Shown one piece after another: positions 38,445 to 48,640 of a stretch of 64,000 bases of DNA. The stretch spans positions 713,065 to 777,064 of the forward strand of contig NZ_AP011952.1 of NCBI RefSeq assembly GCF_000828575.1, written 5' to 3'. How positions within the stretch are numbered: position 1 is the first letter of the stretch; every line of letters begins with the position of its first letter. This DNA comes from Methanothermobacter sp. CaT2. Its GTDB lineage: Archaea; Methanobacteriota; Methanobacteria; Methanobacteriales; Methanothermobacteraceae. Below the pieces are notes generated by a model. It was given only the letters and a program-made list of their open reading frames with translations, had not been told where the DNA came from and ran no database searches. The translations under genes were made by a program, and so were the position numbers.

Positions 38445-39239
38445 TCAGATGATCCCATTGTACTTGAGGAACGCCATCATCTGGGTGTAGGATTTTGTTA
38501 CACTTCCAGATGCCACTGAGCCATGGGAAGATCTGACCTCAGCAGTTACTGCAGGGATACCTGCGAGGTTGCATACATCCTCAAGAGCTCCTGGATAGTC
38601 CTTACCTGCAACCTGAGCAGGTATGAATGCGGATCCACTGTAACGGCTCATGTAGTATGCCATGCTGTAGCTTTCATAGGTGGGGATCCTTGTGCAGAGG
38701 ATGGATGTTTTCCCTGGCACTCCACCGGGCCTTGTTGAGTGGAAGTCACCCACTGCATCCACGTCCCTTGAAAGTGCGATCTGGAGTATCCTGTTTGTGG
38801 GTGTCCCCCTGATATTTGCTATGCTGTTGGGGTTCTTACCATTCCAGTACCTGGAAGTTCTCGCGGTGGATGATGGTATGAGGAAGGGTACAACGTAGAC
38901 TGTGCCCCTGATCTTCTTGCCTGAGAGGTAGTTTATTAGTTTCACAGCGGCTATGGATGCTGGGAGTTCATTTCCATGGACCCCCGCGACTACTATGACC
39001 TTCTTACCCCCTCCATCTCCAAAGGTGAACATGGGTGTTCCCCTTCTGGCTGCCTGGAACACCTCAGACGTCACCGGGGTCCTGGGGGCGTAGTTCTTTA
39101 TGTAGTAGTTCTTTGTCACATCTCCCCCTGTACCTGTGTAGATTATCTCGGTTTTGAGGGCCGAGGCTGCCTGCAGGGTGGAGAATAGAAACATGGTAGC
39201 AAATAGGAGTGTTATGAGTTTGATCCATGATTTTTTCAT
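38445..39239 (-). CDS. Secreted M14-like zinc deacylase/carboxypeptidase
   Basis: 264 aa with a signal peptide (residues 5-27). The core resembles succinylglutamate desuccinylase/aspartoacylase: GVHGNE gives the HxxE zinc pair (His88, Glu91), DFHST (His167) the third ligand and a C-terminal TAEVRSSHGS segment a possible catalytic Glu. Likely amidase or carboxypeptidase on wall peptides (inference); it is exported, unlike classic aspartoacylases. ATG 39239 follows AAGGTGAAATT. It converges with the cell-wall-binding gene. Confidence 0.72.
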   Translation of the reverse strand: MKKSWIKLITLLFATMFLFSTLQAASALKTEIIYTGTGGDVTKNYYIKNYAPRTPVTSEVFQAARRGTPMFTFGDGGGKKVIVVAGVHGNELPASIAAVKLINYLSGKKIRGTVYVVPFLIPSSTARTSRYWNGKNPNSIANIRGTPTNRILQIALSRDVDAVGDFHSTRPGGVPGKTSILCTRIPTYESYSMAYYMSRYSGSAFIPAQVAGKDYPGALEDVCNLAGIPAVTAEVRSSHGSVASGSVTKSYTQMMAFLKYNGII

Positions 39240-39346
39240 AATTTCACCTTAAGGATATGTATATTCATGATGTCCTATATGATGTGCTGTGTTCTCCTTA
39301 TAAATTAAATTGAATAAACACTCTGAACAGGCCTTGAAAAACTCTA

Positions 39347-40522
39347 CTATAAAATTGAAGCTATATGACGTGCCAGACGCCTTGCAAGTGCCATTATGGT
39401 CAGTATGGGTGGAGCGCCAGGTGCTTCTGGCAGCACACTCGCATCAGCCACGAAGAGACCCTCAATGGAGGTCTCCAGGTTCTCATCAACAACCTCCCCC
39501 ACTGAAGCGGTACCACCAGGGTGGGCCCCCCGGGGTCCCGTGGACCTCAAGGTGCCTGCCCCGACACCGGCCCGTGAGAGTATGCTCCCTGCAATGGCTG
39601 CACCCCCTGAGAGGAGACTGATGTCCCTGACTGTGTGATGCTTTATAATCCTCTCGGCCTCCACACGTCCAGATCTCTCATCGGCTATCTTAACCATCAT
39701 GCTGAGGACGTTCCTCCTATCCTCCCCGGGGAAGAGGAGGGTTGAGAAGTGGGGTGATAGTATGACTCCATCGAGTTCTATGAGGGCGTTCATCTGGACC
39801 TCATCACAGAACCCGACCCCCTCAAGTATACCCCCCACCGTCACAAAGGTGTCCATGAAGAGTCCCTTACCTGCATCTATACCTGCCCTCATGAGTATCC
39901 TTGGGGTTTCAATGGCTCCAGCTGCCAGTACAACCGTTTCATCCTGGAAATCCCCCCTGGATGTTTTCAGCCCGGAGACTGAGCCCCCCCTGATAATTAT
40001 ATCCTCTGCCCTGGTTTCTTCAAGGATAACAGCCCCATGGTCCACTGCCTCGTCAATGAATCTCCTTGCAGACCACTTAGCAGCCCTCGGACATCCGAAT
40101 GAGCATTTACCGCAGGGTCTGCATTTATCAGGGTCTATGAATTTAGGCATCCTCCTTACCCTGAGGCCCAGGGATTCTGCAGCCTCCACTATCCTGGCTG
40201 TGCCAATGCCTGTGTGGCTTTCCGGGAGCTCCCCAACCCTCAGTTCAGCCTCAATGGCATCCAGATCTCTCCCTATGTCAACCCCATAGTCCCGGAGGGT
40301 ATCCTCAAGGACCCTGACGGCGTTTCCTGCAGTAACAAGGGTTGATCCGCCAACACAGTTCGTCCTAAGGATATCCACATCCTCAGGGGCTTCATAACAG
40401 AGGAATGCATCCGAATCCTTAACGTAGGGGCCCCTCTCGATTACGGTAACATCAATGCCCTTTATGGCGAGTTCCCTTGCAAGGGTTGCGCCGCCAGCAC
40501 CGGAGCCAACCACCAGAACCAT
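39347..40522 (-). CDS. FAD-dependent GMC-type oxidoreductase with cysteine cluster
   Basis: 391 aa. FAD loop VLVVGSGAGGATLARELA with IERGPYV; GMC-like segments CVGGSTLVTAGNA and GGTASVGEVVDENLETSIEGLFVADASVLPEAPGAPPILTIMALARR. Between them CRPCGKCSFGCP (residues about 133-144) supplies four cysteines, suggesting an iron-sulfur or structural site. Substrate unknown. It starts 18 bases after the ferredoxin-like gene stop, so it is the third gene of the homocysteine operon, and may provide electrons to it (inference). Confidence 0.82.
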   Translation of the reverse strand: MVLVVGSGAGGATLARELAIKGIDVTVIERGPYVKDSDAFLCYEAPEDVDILRTNCVGGSTLVTAGNAVRVLEDTLRDYGVDIGRDLDAIEAELRVGELPESHTGIGTARIVEAAESLGLRVRRMPKFIDPDKCRPCGKCSFGCPRAAKWSARRFIDEAVDHGAVILEETRAEDIIIRGGSVSGLKTSRGDFQDETVVLAAGAIETPRILMRAGIDAGKGLFMDTFVTVGGILEGVGFCDEVQMNALIELDGVILSPHFSTLLFPGEDRRNVLSMMVKIADERSGRVEAERIIKHHTVRDISLLSGGAAIAGSILSRAGVGAGTLRSTGPRGAHPGGTASVGEVVDENLETSIEGLFVADASVLPEAPGAPPILTIMALARRLARHIASIL

Positions 40523-40540
40523 TGGATCATTCCCAGACAG

Positions 40541-40927
40541 TCAGTCAAAGAGCACTATGGCCCCTGTGGGGCAGGAGTTCACACAGAAGCTGCAGCCGAT
40601 ACATTTCTTATCATCGAGGAGGATCTCCCAGTCATCCTGGATGCATATGGCGCCAACCGGGCAGAGGGATACACAGGCGCCGCAGTCCATGCACTTCTCA
40701 CGGTCCTTCTTAACGACCCTCACTGCCGGGTGCACCTCTATACCGGCCTCCTCTATGAAGTCTATCCCCTCCCTCTCCTCGGGGCCGCTGATCTCAACGA
40801 GCATCTTACCCCCGCGGGGTGTGATGTTTGCCCTGAGGATGTTGAATTCGATGTCATATTTCTTTATGGCTTCTGATATTATTGACTTGTTAACAATGTT
40901 CGGTGAGAATTTAAGCCAGGCCTTCAT
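40541..40927 (-). CDS. NIL-domain ferredoxin, iron-sulfur subunit of aspartate semialdehyde sulfurtransferase
   Basis: 128 aa: an N-terminal NIL domain (about residues 1-70) and a C-terminal two-[4Fe-4S] ferredoxin with C79xxC82xxC85xxxC89 and C109xxC112xxC115xxxC119. Its homologue in Methanosarcina (MA1822) is needed, with the DUF39 partner, to make homocysteine from aspartate semialdehyde and sulfide. The ATG overlaps the DUF39 gene stop by four bases, the same pairing seen there. Function by homology and context. Confidence 0.9.
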   Translation of the reverse strand: MKAWLKFSPNIVNKSIISEAIKKYDIEFNILRANITPRGGKMLVEISGPEEREGIDFIEEAGIEVHPAVRVVKKDREKCMDCGACVSLCPVGAICIQDDWEILLDDKKCIGCSFCVNSCPTGAIVLFD

Positions 40928-42468
40928 ATTGATTCTCCCCTGTTATCCACTTTCCCTATTAACCTTGAAATGTCCTCGGCGGTTACTATACCCTTAACAC
41001 GGTTTTCATCATCAACTATGGGTAAACCTGAAATGTTATACTTATCTATGCGCCTTGCGACAACGTCGACGGGTTCATTTTCCCTTGCAACAACCACCCT
41101 GCGGGTCATGATATCCCTGAGCTTCTTCTTACCCCTTGCCACTGCGTCTGCAATGTCCCATGATGTCACTATACCCCTGAGGACGCCCTCACTGTCAACG
41201 ACGGGTATGTGGTTTATGTTATTGTCAACCATCTTCCTGGCCACATCCTTAAGGTCGTCCTCCTGGTGGGTTATTATTACTGGTTTGCTTTCAAGTTCCC
41301 TCACCATGATGGATGGTCTTCTTATCTCAAGGGGTCTGGTGGCTGATCTTGATGGGAGGCTCTTAACTGGCTCTGTGAGCAGGAAATCGCCCCTTTCAAT
41401 CCATGATTTGAGTTCTTCTGCAATCTTGATGGCTCTCCTGATTGATGAGAGGGGTGATGTAGGGACCTCCATCCCGTTTATTTCAATCTTCCCTGATTTG
41501 AGCTCCTTATAATTGGTCTCCTTCACCACGGGTCTTGATCTTCGGGGCACACCGTAGTCAATTACCCTGCAGACTATATCCTCATCCGATATTCCTGTTG
41601 CAGCCGCTATGTCCTCGTTGAGCACGGGTATGGGTATCCCGGCGCCCACATAGAGTGTTGGGCCATACCTTGGCATTGTGGCTCCACGCACATATTCGGG
41701 ATCCATATCCTTCATGTTACCCTTCAGCATGAGGGTGCCTGATGGTGAAACTGGTACACCATTTCTCCTCTCAGATTCAGTTGAGTGCTGGGTACCCTCC
41801 CCCACTATGTAACCCTCTGCGCCGCAGAGGAATATCCTTGTGCCGACACCTATGGTCTGGAAGTAGGGGTCATTGAGGAGGGGGCTGAGCTCCCCTGCAC
41901 TTGAGTAGGTGACGTTCCCATAGTTTGGGAGCAGTGTTCCCATGTAGGTGTAGAGTGTCTCCTGTGTGGAGTTAACCGCCACTGCATAGTTCTGGTAGCA
42001 GTTCCTAGGGTTAACCATGACCGCCTGGTTTATGGTCTCAAGGCTTATGAGGGTCTCAACATTCTTGAGGGGGTAGCAGTCTGTTCCATAGGCCTCTGCC
42101 ACCAGTTCAACCTCCTTCCCCCTTATTAGGTCCTCTATTACATGTGAGCCCCCATATTCAAGCCCTATCTCGGGGTCGCGGTTTGGCTGTGCTGCACCTA
42201 TGTATGCATCAACCGCAGCGAGTCCAGAGTAGGCCTCAACACCATTGAGGTAGGTCCTCGCCATCTTTATGGGTGGATCTGAGTGTCCGAAGTTGAGGAA
42301 AGCGCCTGATGAACACATAGCACCAAATGTACCTGTTGTAACAACATCAACTTCCTTTGCAGCGTCCATGGGGCCGTTTTCAGCAACTATCCTTGTCATC
42401 TCGGCTGCGGTGACAACCACAGCATCCCCATCCCTGATCTTCTGGTTTATCTCCTCAATTGTCTTCAA
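40924..42468 (-). CDS. L-aspartate semialdehyde sulfurtransferase (DUF39) with CBS pair
   Basis: 514 aa. The DUF39 domain, residues 1 to about 365, keeps the two cysteines known to be important in MA1821: Cys52 in GAMCSSGAF and Cys131 in GTDCYPLK. Two CBS domains follow ([28 protein letters not shown] and [29 protein letters not shown]), probably sensing a nucleotide or SAM. The enzyme makes homocysteine in methanogens lacking the usual acyl-homoserine route. The start appears to be TTG 42468 after GGATGTGG. It heads the three-gene operon. Confidence 0.92.
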   Translation of the reverse strand: MKTIEEINQKIRDGDAVVVTAAEMTRIVAENGPMDAAKEVDVVTTGTFGAMCSSGAFLNFGHSDPPIKMARTYLNGVEAYSGLAAVDAYIGAAQPNRDPEIGLEYGGSHVIEDLIRGKEVELVAEAYGTDCYPLKNVETLISLETINQAVMVNPRNCYQNYAVAVNSTQETLYTYMGTLLPNYGNVTYSSAGELSPLLNDPYFQTIGVGTRIFLCGAEGYIVGEGTQHSTESERRNGVPVSPSGTLMLKGNMKDMDPEYVRGATMPRYGPTLYVGAGIPIPVLNEDIAAATGISDEDIVCRVIDYGVPRRSRPVVKETNYKELKSGKIEINGMEVPTSPLSSIRRAIKIAEELKSWIERGDFLLTEPVKSLPSRSATRPLEIRRPSIMVRELESKPVIITHQEDDLKDVARKMVDNNINHIPVVDSEGVLRGIVTSWDIADAVARGKKKLRDIMTRRVVVARENEPVDVVARRIDKYNISGLPIVDDENRVKGIVTAEDISRLIGKVDNRGESI

Positions 42469-42645
42469 TATACCACATCCGGTGCTATCTATAAAATGAA
42501 CTGGTTAGTGGTATATGGATGTTCATTTAAATATTTATTGAGTTCATAAAGCCTGTGATCATGGTGAGGCATTGCATAACATCAAAAGAATCATAAGCAC
42601 CCACCTACAGAATTAATAAGAGAAACTTTTGAAGGCGGATGGGAA

Positions 42646-44010
42646 ATGGAGATTGACAATGATTATCTTGGCAGCATACTGAGGGACATAGAGGATATGG
42701 TGGAATATGCAGATATAAGGGCTGGCAGCTCCAGGACCAGTTCTATTCTGATGAAGGACGGTAACCTGCAGGAGGTTAAATGTGGGAGCGCCTCTGGTTT
42801 CAGGATAAGGGTGCTGAGGAATGGTTCATGGGGATTCGCCTTTACAGATAAACCATCCCAGCTGGCTGAAATGGCCCTGAAGGCCATAAAGATGGCAGGG
42901 TCCCTCAGGGGTGATGTCCAGGTGGGTTCAGGTGCTCCCTCTGTTGACAAAACCAGGGTAAGGTCATCCCGGCCACCCTCAGATGTCCCTGCAGATGAGA
43001 AGAGGGAGCTGGTATCAGATGCACACCATGCAGCATCAGTTGATGGTGTTGTGAGCACCACTGTGAGCTACGTTGACATGGAGAGTTCATCCGTCTTCCT
43101 GAACTCAGAGGGGTCCCTCATTGAGATGGATGAGACCCGCGTCGCCCTCTTTCTAAACGCTGTTGCCTCTGATGGCTCAGGGATACAGTTCGGTCATAAA
43201 AGCTGCGGCGGAACCGGCGGCTTCGAAATACTGGAGAGGGAGGACATCGAGGAGCTCGGTCGCAGGGCCGGTGAAAAGGCTGTCAGGCTCCTCAGGGCTA
43301 GTCCGCCGCCATCAGGACGTTTTGACATAGTAACTGACCCTGAACTTACAGGTGTATTCATACATGAGGCCCTGGGGCATGCAGCCGAGGCAGACCTTAT
43401 ACTGCAGGGTGACTCAATACTCGAGGGTAAACTGGGTGAGAGGATTGCATCTGAGGGTGTTACCATCATCGACGACCCTACACTTGAGGGTTTCGGAAGT
43501 TACAGCTACGATGCAGAGGGTGTGAGGGCCGCCGAAACAGTTCTCGTGGAGAAGGGAGTCCTCACTTCACTGTTGAACTCCAGGGAAACAGCCTTTAAAC
43601 TTGGACTTGAACCATCAGGGAATGCCCGTTCAGCCATAGGGGACCAGCCCATTGTCAGGATGAGCAACACATACCTCAAACCTGGTGATTTATCCTTTGA
43701 TGAACTCATAGAGGACATCAGGGATGGTGTCTACCTGAGGGGTTCAAGGGGGGGTCAGGTGGATACCGGTAAGGGTATCTTCCAGTTCAATGCTGCTGAG
43801 TCATTCCGTATACAGGATGGTGAACTTGCAGAACCAGTGAAGGATGTCTCCCTCTCAGGGAACGTCCTGGAGACCCTCAAAAATGTTGACGGGGTCGGTT
43901 CAGACTTCAGACTGGGGATCGGCTTCTGCGGTAAATCAGGACAGAGCGTCCCTGTGGGTGATGGGGGCCCCCATGTGAGGATAAGGAATGCCATGGTGGG
44001 TGGAACATGA
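42646..44010 (+). CDS. tldD: TldD/PmbA-family metalloprotease
   Basis: 454 aa. TldD-type zinc protease with the HExxxH motif HEALGH at residues 240-245, and the usual TldD segments [20 protein letters not shown] and [10 protein letters not shown]. In bacteria TldD/TldE trim leader peptides and unfolded peptides; archaeal substrates are unknown. The 177-base spacer before it holds a TATA-like TTTAAATATTTA near 42526. It overlaps the AMMECR1 gene by four bases, an arrangement that links the two. Confidence 0.9.
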   Translation: MEIDNDYLGSILRDIEDMVEYADIRAGSSRTSSILMKDGNLQEVKCGSASGFRIRVLRNGSWGFAFTDKPSQLAEMALKAIKMAGSLRGDVQVGSGAPSVDKTRVRSSRPPSDVPADEKRELVSDAHHAASVDGVVSTTVSYVDMESSSVFLNSEGSLIEMDETRVALFLNAVASDGSGIQFGHKSCGGTGGFEILEREDIEELGRRAGEKAVRLLRASPPPSGRFDIVTDPELTGVFIHEALGHAAEADLILQGDSILEGKLGERIASEGVTIIDDPTLEGFGSYSYDAEGVRAAETVLVEKGVLTSLLNSRETAFKLGLEPSGNARSAIGDQPIVRMSNTYLKPGDLSFDELIEDIRDGVYLRGSRGGQVDTGKGIFQFNAAESFRIQDGELAEPVKDVSLSGNVLETLKNVDGVGSDFRLGIGFCGKSGQSVPVGDGGPHVRIRNAMVGGT

Positions 44011-44585
44011 AGTACACACCATTATCAAGGGATGAAGGTAGACTTCTTGTTAAGATCGCGAGGATGGCCATAGAGGAGCACCTGCGCGGATCAGAAACCC
44101 TCAGACTTCCTGATAACCTCCCTGAAGTTTTCAGAAAGAAAAGGGGGATTTTCGTTACACTCGAGAAGAACGGGAATCTGAGGGGATGTATAGGCTATCC
44201 GGAACCGACCAAACCCCTGATCGATGCCCTTGTTGAGGCAGCAATATCCGCCGCAACATGTGACCCGAGGTTCCCCCCAGTTAAACCTGAGGAGCTCGAT
44301 GATATAGAGATTGAGGTGAGTGTGCTGACACCGCCGGAGCCCATTGAGGTTGAAAGCCCGGCCGAATACCCCAAGGTCATAAGGGTCGGTGTCGACGGCC
44401 TCATAGTTGAGAGGGGATGGGCCAGGGGACTGCTCCTTCCACAGGTCGCCACGGAGTGGGGCTGGGACGCTGAGGAGTTCCTCTGCAACACATGTATGAA
44501 GGCGGGTCTTCCGCCTGACTGCTTCTATGACCCTGAAACCAGGGTCTACAGGTTCCAGGCCCAGATATTCCATGAAGATGATTAA
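44007..44585 (+). CDS. AMMECR1-domain protein
   Basis: 192 aa AMMECR1 family: the signature [10 protein letters not shown] near residue 54, [14 protein letters not shown] and [16 protein letters not shown]...C.KAGLP. The fold is known but the biochemical role is not; archaeal members are often near TldD or Memo-like genes. ATG 44007 forms the ATGA overlap with the tldD stop, so the two are translationally coupled. Confidence 0.92.
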   Translation: MKYTPLSRDEGRLLVKIARMAIEEHLRGSETLRLPDNLPEVFRKKRGIFVTLEKNGNLRGCIGYPEPTKPLIDALVEAAISAATCDPRFPPVKPEELDDIEIEVSVLTPPEPIEVESPAEYPKVIRVGVDGLIVERGWARGLLLPQVATEWGWDAEEFLCNTCMKAGLPPDCFYDPETRVYRFQAQIFHEDD

Positions 44586-44666
44586 GCTGAAGCTAATTAC
44601 TCATGAGGGGATTAAAAAACATCCCGGTACATTAAGATAAATTACAGGTTTAATGAGAGTGATTTT

Positions 44667-45698
44667 ATGATTATACCAACAGTTCCAACAACAGATGAAC
44701 TTCTTGATAAGGGATTCCGGAGGGCCAGGAAGGCCGCATCCCTCAAGCGGAGTTCAAAGATTCCTGGCCAGAAGAAGGCCAAGATCATTGAGTCAACACG
44801 TGTCCAGACCGCATGCCAGGTCATAAGGGACCGGTTGAAGATGATAATCCATAGGATACCCGATATAGAGTCCCTTCCAGAGTTCTACCAGGACTACATC
44901 GACGTGACCGTGGGGGTGGATGAACTTAAAAAATCCCTCGGGGCGCTTAACTGGGCTGTTGGAATACTTAACCAGCTGGAATCAGACTACACGACCCGTA
45001 TAAAACGTTCAAAACCGTCTGATGCATCCCGTCTGAGGAGGGAGGCCTTCGGAAGGATATCATCCGTTATAAATAGGATCGAGGGCGACCTTGACTTTCT
45101 TGACTTTGCAAAGAATAAGCTGAGGAACATGCCCACAGTGGACCTTGACGCATTCACGGTTGTCATAGCAGGCTTCCCGAACGTTGGAAAATCCACACTC
45201 CTCCGGACCCTTACAGGTGCAGAGCCCGAGGTGGCAGATTACCCCTTCACCACCAAGGGGATCCAGATAGGTCACCTTGAGCGGAAATGGAACCGTATAC
45301 AGGTCATAGACACCCCGGGACTCCTGGACAGACCTGTTGAGGATATGAACAACATAGAACTCCAGGCCATGGTGGCCCTTGAGAACATAGCAGATGTGAT
45401 AATGTTCATCTTCGACGCCTCTGAAACATGCGGATACAGCCTTGAAAGCCAGTACAGCCTCTACCTGGGCATAAGGAGCGTCTTTGACATCCCTGTGGTG
45501 ACTGTATTCAACAAGATGGACCTTGCAGAAAATGTTAAGTATCTGGAAGAATATATTAATATGGTTGAAGATCCACTGAAAGTTTCTGCATTCGAGGGCA
45601 GAGGGGTCTCCAAGATAATAAAAAAACTGGAGGGGTTATATGAAAAAGAAACTCGAGAAGCCCATGACAATGTTCGAGAAAAGAAGGCTGATGGCTGA
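44667..45698 (+). CDS. NOG1/OBG-type GTPase
   Basis: 343 aa. An N-terminal helical NOG1-like region (residues 1-160), then the G domain: Walker [10 protein letters not shown] at 169-177, DTPGLLDRP switch II, FNKMD G4 and SAFEGRG G5. NOG1 proteins take part in large ribosomal subunit assembly. ATG 44667 follows GAGTGAT. The last 59 bases overlap the hsp20 gene in another frame; the G domain is complete before the overlap, so the charged C-terminal tail is the part read twice. Confidence 0.92.
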   Translation: MIIPTVPTTDELLDKGFRRARKAASLKRSSKIPGQKKAKIIESTRVQTACQVIRDRLKMIIHRIPDIESLPEFYQDYIDVTVGVDELKKSLGALNWAVGILNQLESDYTTRIKRSKPSDASRLRREAFGRISSVINRIEGDLDFLDFAKNKLRNMPTVDLDAFTVVIAGFPNVGKSTLLRTLTGAEPEVADYPFTTKGIQIGHLERKWNRIQVIDTPGLLDRPVEDMNNIELQAMVALENIADVIMFIFDASETCGYSLESQYSLYLGIRSVFDIPVVTVFNKMDLAENVKYLEEYINMVEDPLKVSAFEGRGVSKIIKKLEGLYEKETREAHDNVREKKADG

Positions 45699-46107
45699 GA
45701 AGATGATGGAAGACATGATAAAGAACATGAAGGAGATGCAGAGGGAGTTTGAGAAGAAGATCTCAGAGTACGCAGAGAACATACCTGAAAAACTCAGCAT
45801 GGACGTCATGGAAACAGATGACGCCATAATCATCAAAACCGACCTTCCCGGTGTCAAGAAGGAGGACATCAACATAGAACTGACCGAAAACACCATCTCC
45901 ATATCCGCAGTCTTCGAGGAGGAAGTCGAAATCGAAGAGGCCAATTTCATCAAGAAGGAAAGGAAGTACGGTGAAGCAAGAAGGGAGATGAGGCTACCTG
46001 AAAAGATCAGGGTAGAAGATGCTAAGGCCAAATTTGAAAACGGTGTCCTTACAGTTGAACTTCCAAAGGTTGAGGTCAAGAAGAAACAGACCCTGAAGGT
46101 GGAATAA
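45640..46107 (+). CDS. Small heat shock protein (Hsp20/alpha-crystallin)
   Basis: 155 aa ATP-independent chaperone. A Met-rich helical N-terminus (about 1-52), then the alpha-crystallin domain ([31 protein letters not shown]... [12 protein letters not shown]) and a short tail ending TLKVE. ATG 45640 is preceded by GAGGGG four bases earlier, so the gene really begins inside the GTPase gene; ATG 45664 or 45670 would shorten the overlap but have no such site. T-rich CTCTTTTTTC at 46118-46128 is the probable terminator. Confidence 0.93.
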   Translation: MKKKLEKPMTMFEKRRLMAEKMMEDMIKNMKEMQREFEKKISEYAENIPEKLSMDVMETDDAIIIKTDLPGVKKEDINIELTENTISISAVFEEEVEIEEANFIKKERKYGEARREMRLPEKIRVEDAKAKFENGVLTVELPKVEVKKKQTLKVE

Positions 46108-46502
46108 ATCCACCACCAACTCTTTTTTCAAAAAATGGCCCTGTAATCATGTTCTAACTATTTCTATGAGGCTCTACTTGCCCATGTAAACTGTTTTTGT
46201 AGGTTTTTTTGTCTGTTGCTCTTGGAATAGTTCTCGTCGCTGAATATTCTTTTTATACTGATATGGCTGTTTCTACGATTGTATAATGGGTTTCCCTGTG
46301 GAGATTCCCATTGTTTGTTTTCATGGTGGCTGCCTTTAGTTGAGTATTTTGTGCCAAGCTTTGATGATAGTCAATTATTAAGATATGACATGAAGGGATG
46401 ATACTAATTAAAATATTTTTCTGTTTCATGATAATAGTAATCGTTTTATACTTATAATTATTATATCATGCTTCTGCGGAGACTGCTACTGGGAGGTTCA
46501 TT
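46108..46502. other. 395-base non-coding stretch at left edge of accessory locus
   Basis: Contains the hsp20 terminator (T tract near 46120), the left 19-bp direct repeat (46145-46163), A+T-rich sequence without a credible gene, a TATA-like ATACTTATAATTATTATATC near 46448-46467 and the GGGAGG ribosome site of the next gene near 46491. Confidence 0.7.
46145..46163 (+). repeat. Left copy of a 19-bp direct repeat
   Basis: AATCATGTTCTAACTATTT, identical to 49319-49337. The pair flanks the accessory locus; flanks beyond the 19 bases do not match. No integrase or transposase accompanies it. Confidence 0.85.
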
Positions 46503-48601
46503 ATGAGACGGTTTGCATTCATTCTAGCAGCTTCTGTCCTTGTTTTTTGTCTTGCAGGGAATGCTGAGGCGGTCAGCCTCAACTACAATGAGATCTCCGA
46601 CGCCTCCAAATTAATTGGGAACTACACACAACGGCAGGGGAATATACCCCAACAGGTCATAATAGAGAACAAGACCATAAGGGCAGACGAGTACCTCTAC
46701 GTCGCCTCAAACACGATAATAAACCTCAACCAGAACAAAAGAGTTGGAATAACATCCGAAAGTATCCAGGCACCCCCAAAACCTGCAGGGACAGCCACAG
46801 GAACACTCAAAAAACAGGAGTACCTGGAGGCGGCCCAGAACATTAAAAAATTCATAGAAACCAACAAGAGATCACCCAACTACGCTACAACAAAGATAGG
46901 ACAGATCAGATACGAAGCCCTCATCTACAGCTTCGCAAAAATAATAAACCACTACAACACAACGGGCAGACTACCAGACAACATCCAGATAACACAGACC
47001 AGAGGCATAGGAGGAAGCATAACAAAGCCACAAGCCAGCATCGGCTACAACATACAGGCTACAAAGTACAATTCACAGATAAAAGCACAGGAAGCACACA
47101 ATCCAGAACCTGGGACTTTGGAGACGGGAGCAAAAGCACAGAAAAGAACCCAACCCACACCTACCAGCCAGGAACATACACCATAAAATTAACAATCCAG
47201 GGCTATGGAAACACCGATACAGAAACAACAACCATCACAATACTCCCTGAGCCAATCCAGGCAAAACTCACCATAAACACAACAGGCAACTGGCTAATAC
47301 AACCAGGACAGATAAGCCTACCACTGCACAATGGCATCAACTGGATAAGCATCTACTTCAAAGAAGCAGAAGAAGCAGGAGCAGAAGAAGCGGGAATAAT
47401 ACAGGACGGCGAAATCAAAGGAAAATACTACTTCTATGACCAGAACCCCGGAACCCCCACCACAGTAGAACTAGAATGCAACAACCTGAAAGTCACCCGC
47501 AACGAAAAAATATACTATGATAATATGGGCGGATTCGAAAAACTGATAACCTACACCATAGTCACATCCAAGGTCACGGATGAGGCTATAAAGGACTGGA
47601 CCAGGAGGGTATACGAGCCAGGACCATTAAAAGCAGCCTATGGAACATTCCTAACAAGCCTGACAACAATATGGCTACACGACAAACTGGCAGACGAACT
47701 AGCAAAACAATGCAACACAACATGGACCCGTGTAATGCCAGCGATCATACAGGCAGGGATAACAGACGCATGGGCAGCATACACACACATCCCAGACCAG
47801 AAACTGGGAATAGAAGCCACTGGAGGCCAAATAGAAGCCTTCAACTTCCTCAGGGGATTATACCTGCCACTAATCGAACAGTTAACCCTAAGCTTCACAG
47901 GACAAAACACGAATTCAAGCATTTCACTAATAGCCCAAGCAATACTCAACGGCAGAGAACTCCAGATAACACTCGACCAAGAAAAACTATACCTTGAAGT
48001 TGAAGGATTGCCCGGCATCGGCCTGACAATCGATACCGTTACAGGTGAAGTTAAAGACAGCTTCTATGGCCTTGGAGGAGCCACAGCATACTACTGCTAC
48101 TGCTACCATGACCAGCTAACAGACAAAGTAAACAATTGGCTCGGACAATTCCTGAAATCATCAGCCGAATCTACAACAGCCGGAATACTAATAACAGCAG
48201 GACTAATAGCAGCGACGGCAGCAGGAGGACTGCTAACACCAACAAGCCTGACAGCAGCAGTGCTTATTACCTGGGGCACTGTCCTTGCAGCTCATGCGTC
48301 CGGTTTATTTGATGATCCTGGAAGTATTGCTAATTGGCTTGATTTCGCGGCTACAGTGGGTTCCGCGGTCTTTTTCAAGGCACCAATAGGAGCCTCGCCA
48401 TTTAAAATAATTATTGACACGGAACTCAGAAAATCGATAAGACTTATAACAGTCCTTGGCGGTAAAAGAGTTATAGTCAGAGCAACTCTCGGACAGAATG
48501 TGAAAGAGGCCATAGAAAACATTGTTGAATCATGGGTTAAAGGCAGCGGAATATCAACAACTATACACCAACTCCTAGAACCCCAACCCAAAAACACATA
48601 A
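46503..48601 (+). pseudogene. Secreted pseudomurein-binding/PKD surface protein, split by a frameshift
   Basis: Two frames make one protein of about 699 aa if a single missing base is restored. Frame 1 (46503-47186) gives a signal peptide (residues 1-24) and two pseudomurein-binding repeats (ASKLIGNYTQRQGNIPQQV; EAAQNIKKFIETNKRSPNY). From about 47,043-47,062 the meaning moves to the other frame, where a complete PKD domain (KVQFTDKSTGSTQSRTWDFG) runs on into the 358-codon frame ending at 48601. The C-terminal region has a hydrophobic stretch (ILITAGLIAATAAGGLL) and no recognised enzyme domain. Upstream codons favour ACA/ATA/GCA; from about 48,260 they change to CTT/GTT/GCT. Sequencing error or real inactivation cannot be told apart here. 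Confidence 0.8.
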
Positions 48602-48640
48602 AATAAAAAGACGCATAAAAAGAGAGAAAAGGGGAAAATC

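Noticed and set aside
39699-40289. 196-codon plus-strand frame opposite the FAD oxidoreductase
   Set aside because: Antisense shadow; the minus-strand frame has a complete FAD loop and GMC signatures.
46503-48601. Programmed ribosomal frameshift in the surface protein gene
   Set aside because: No evident slippery heptamer with downstream structure near 47,043-47,062; error or mutation is simpler.
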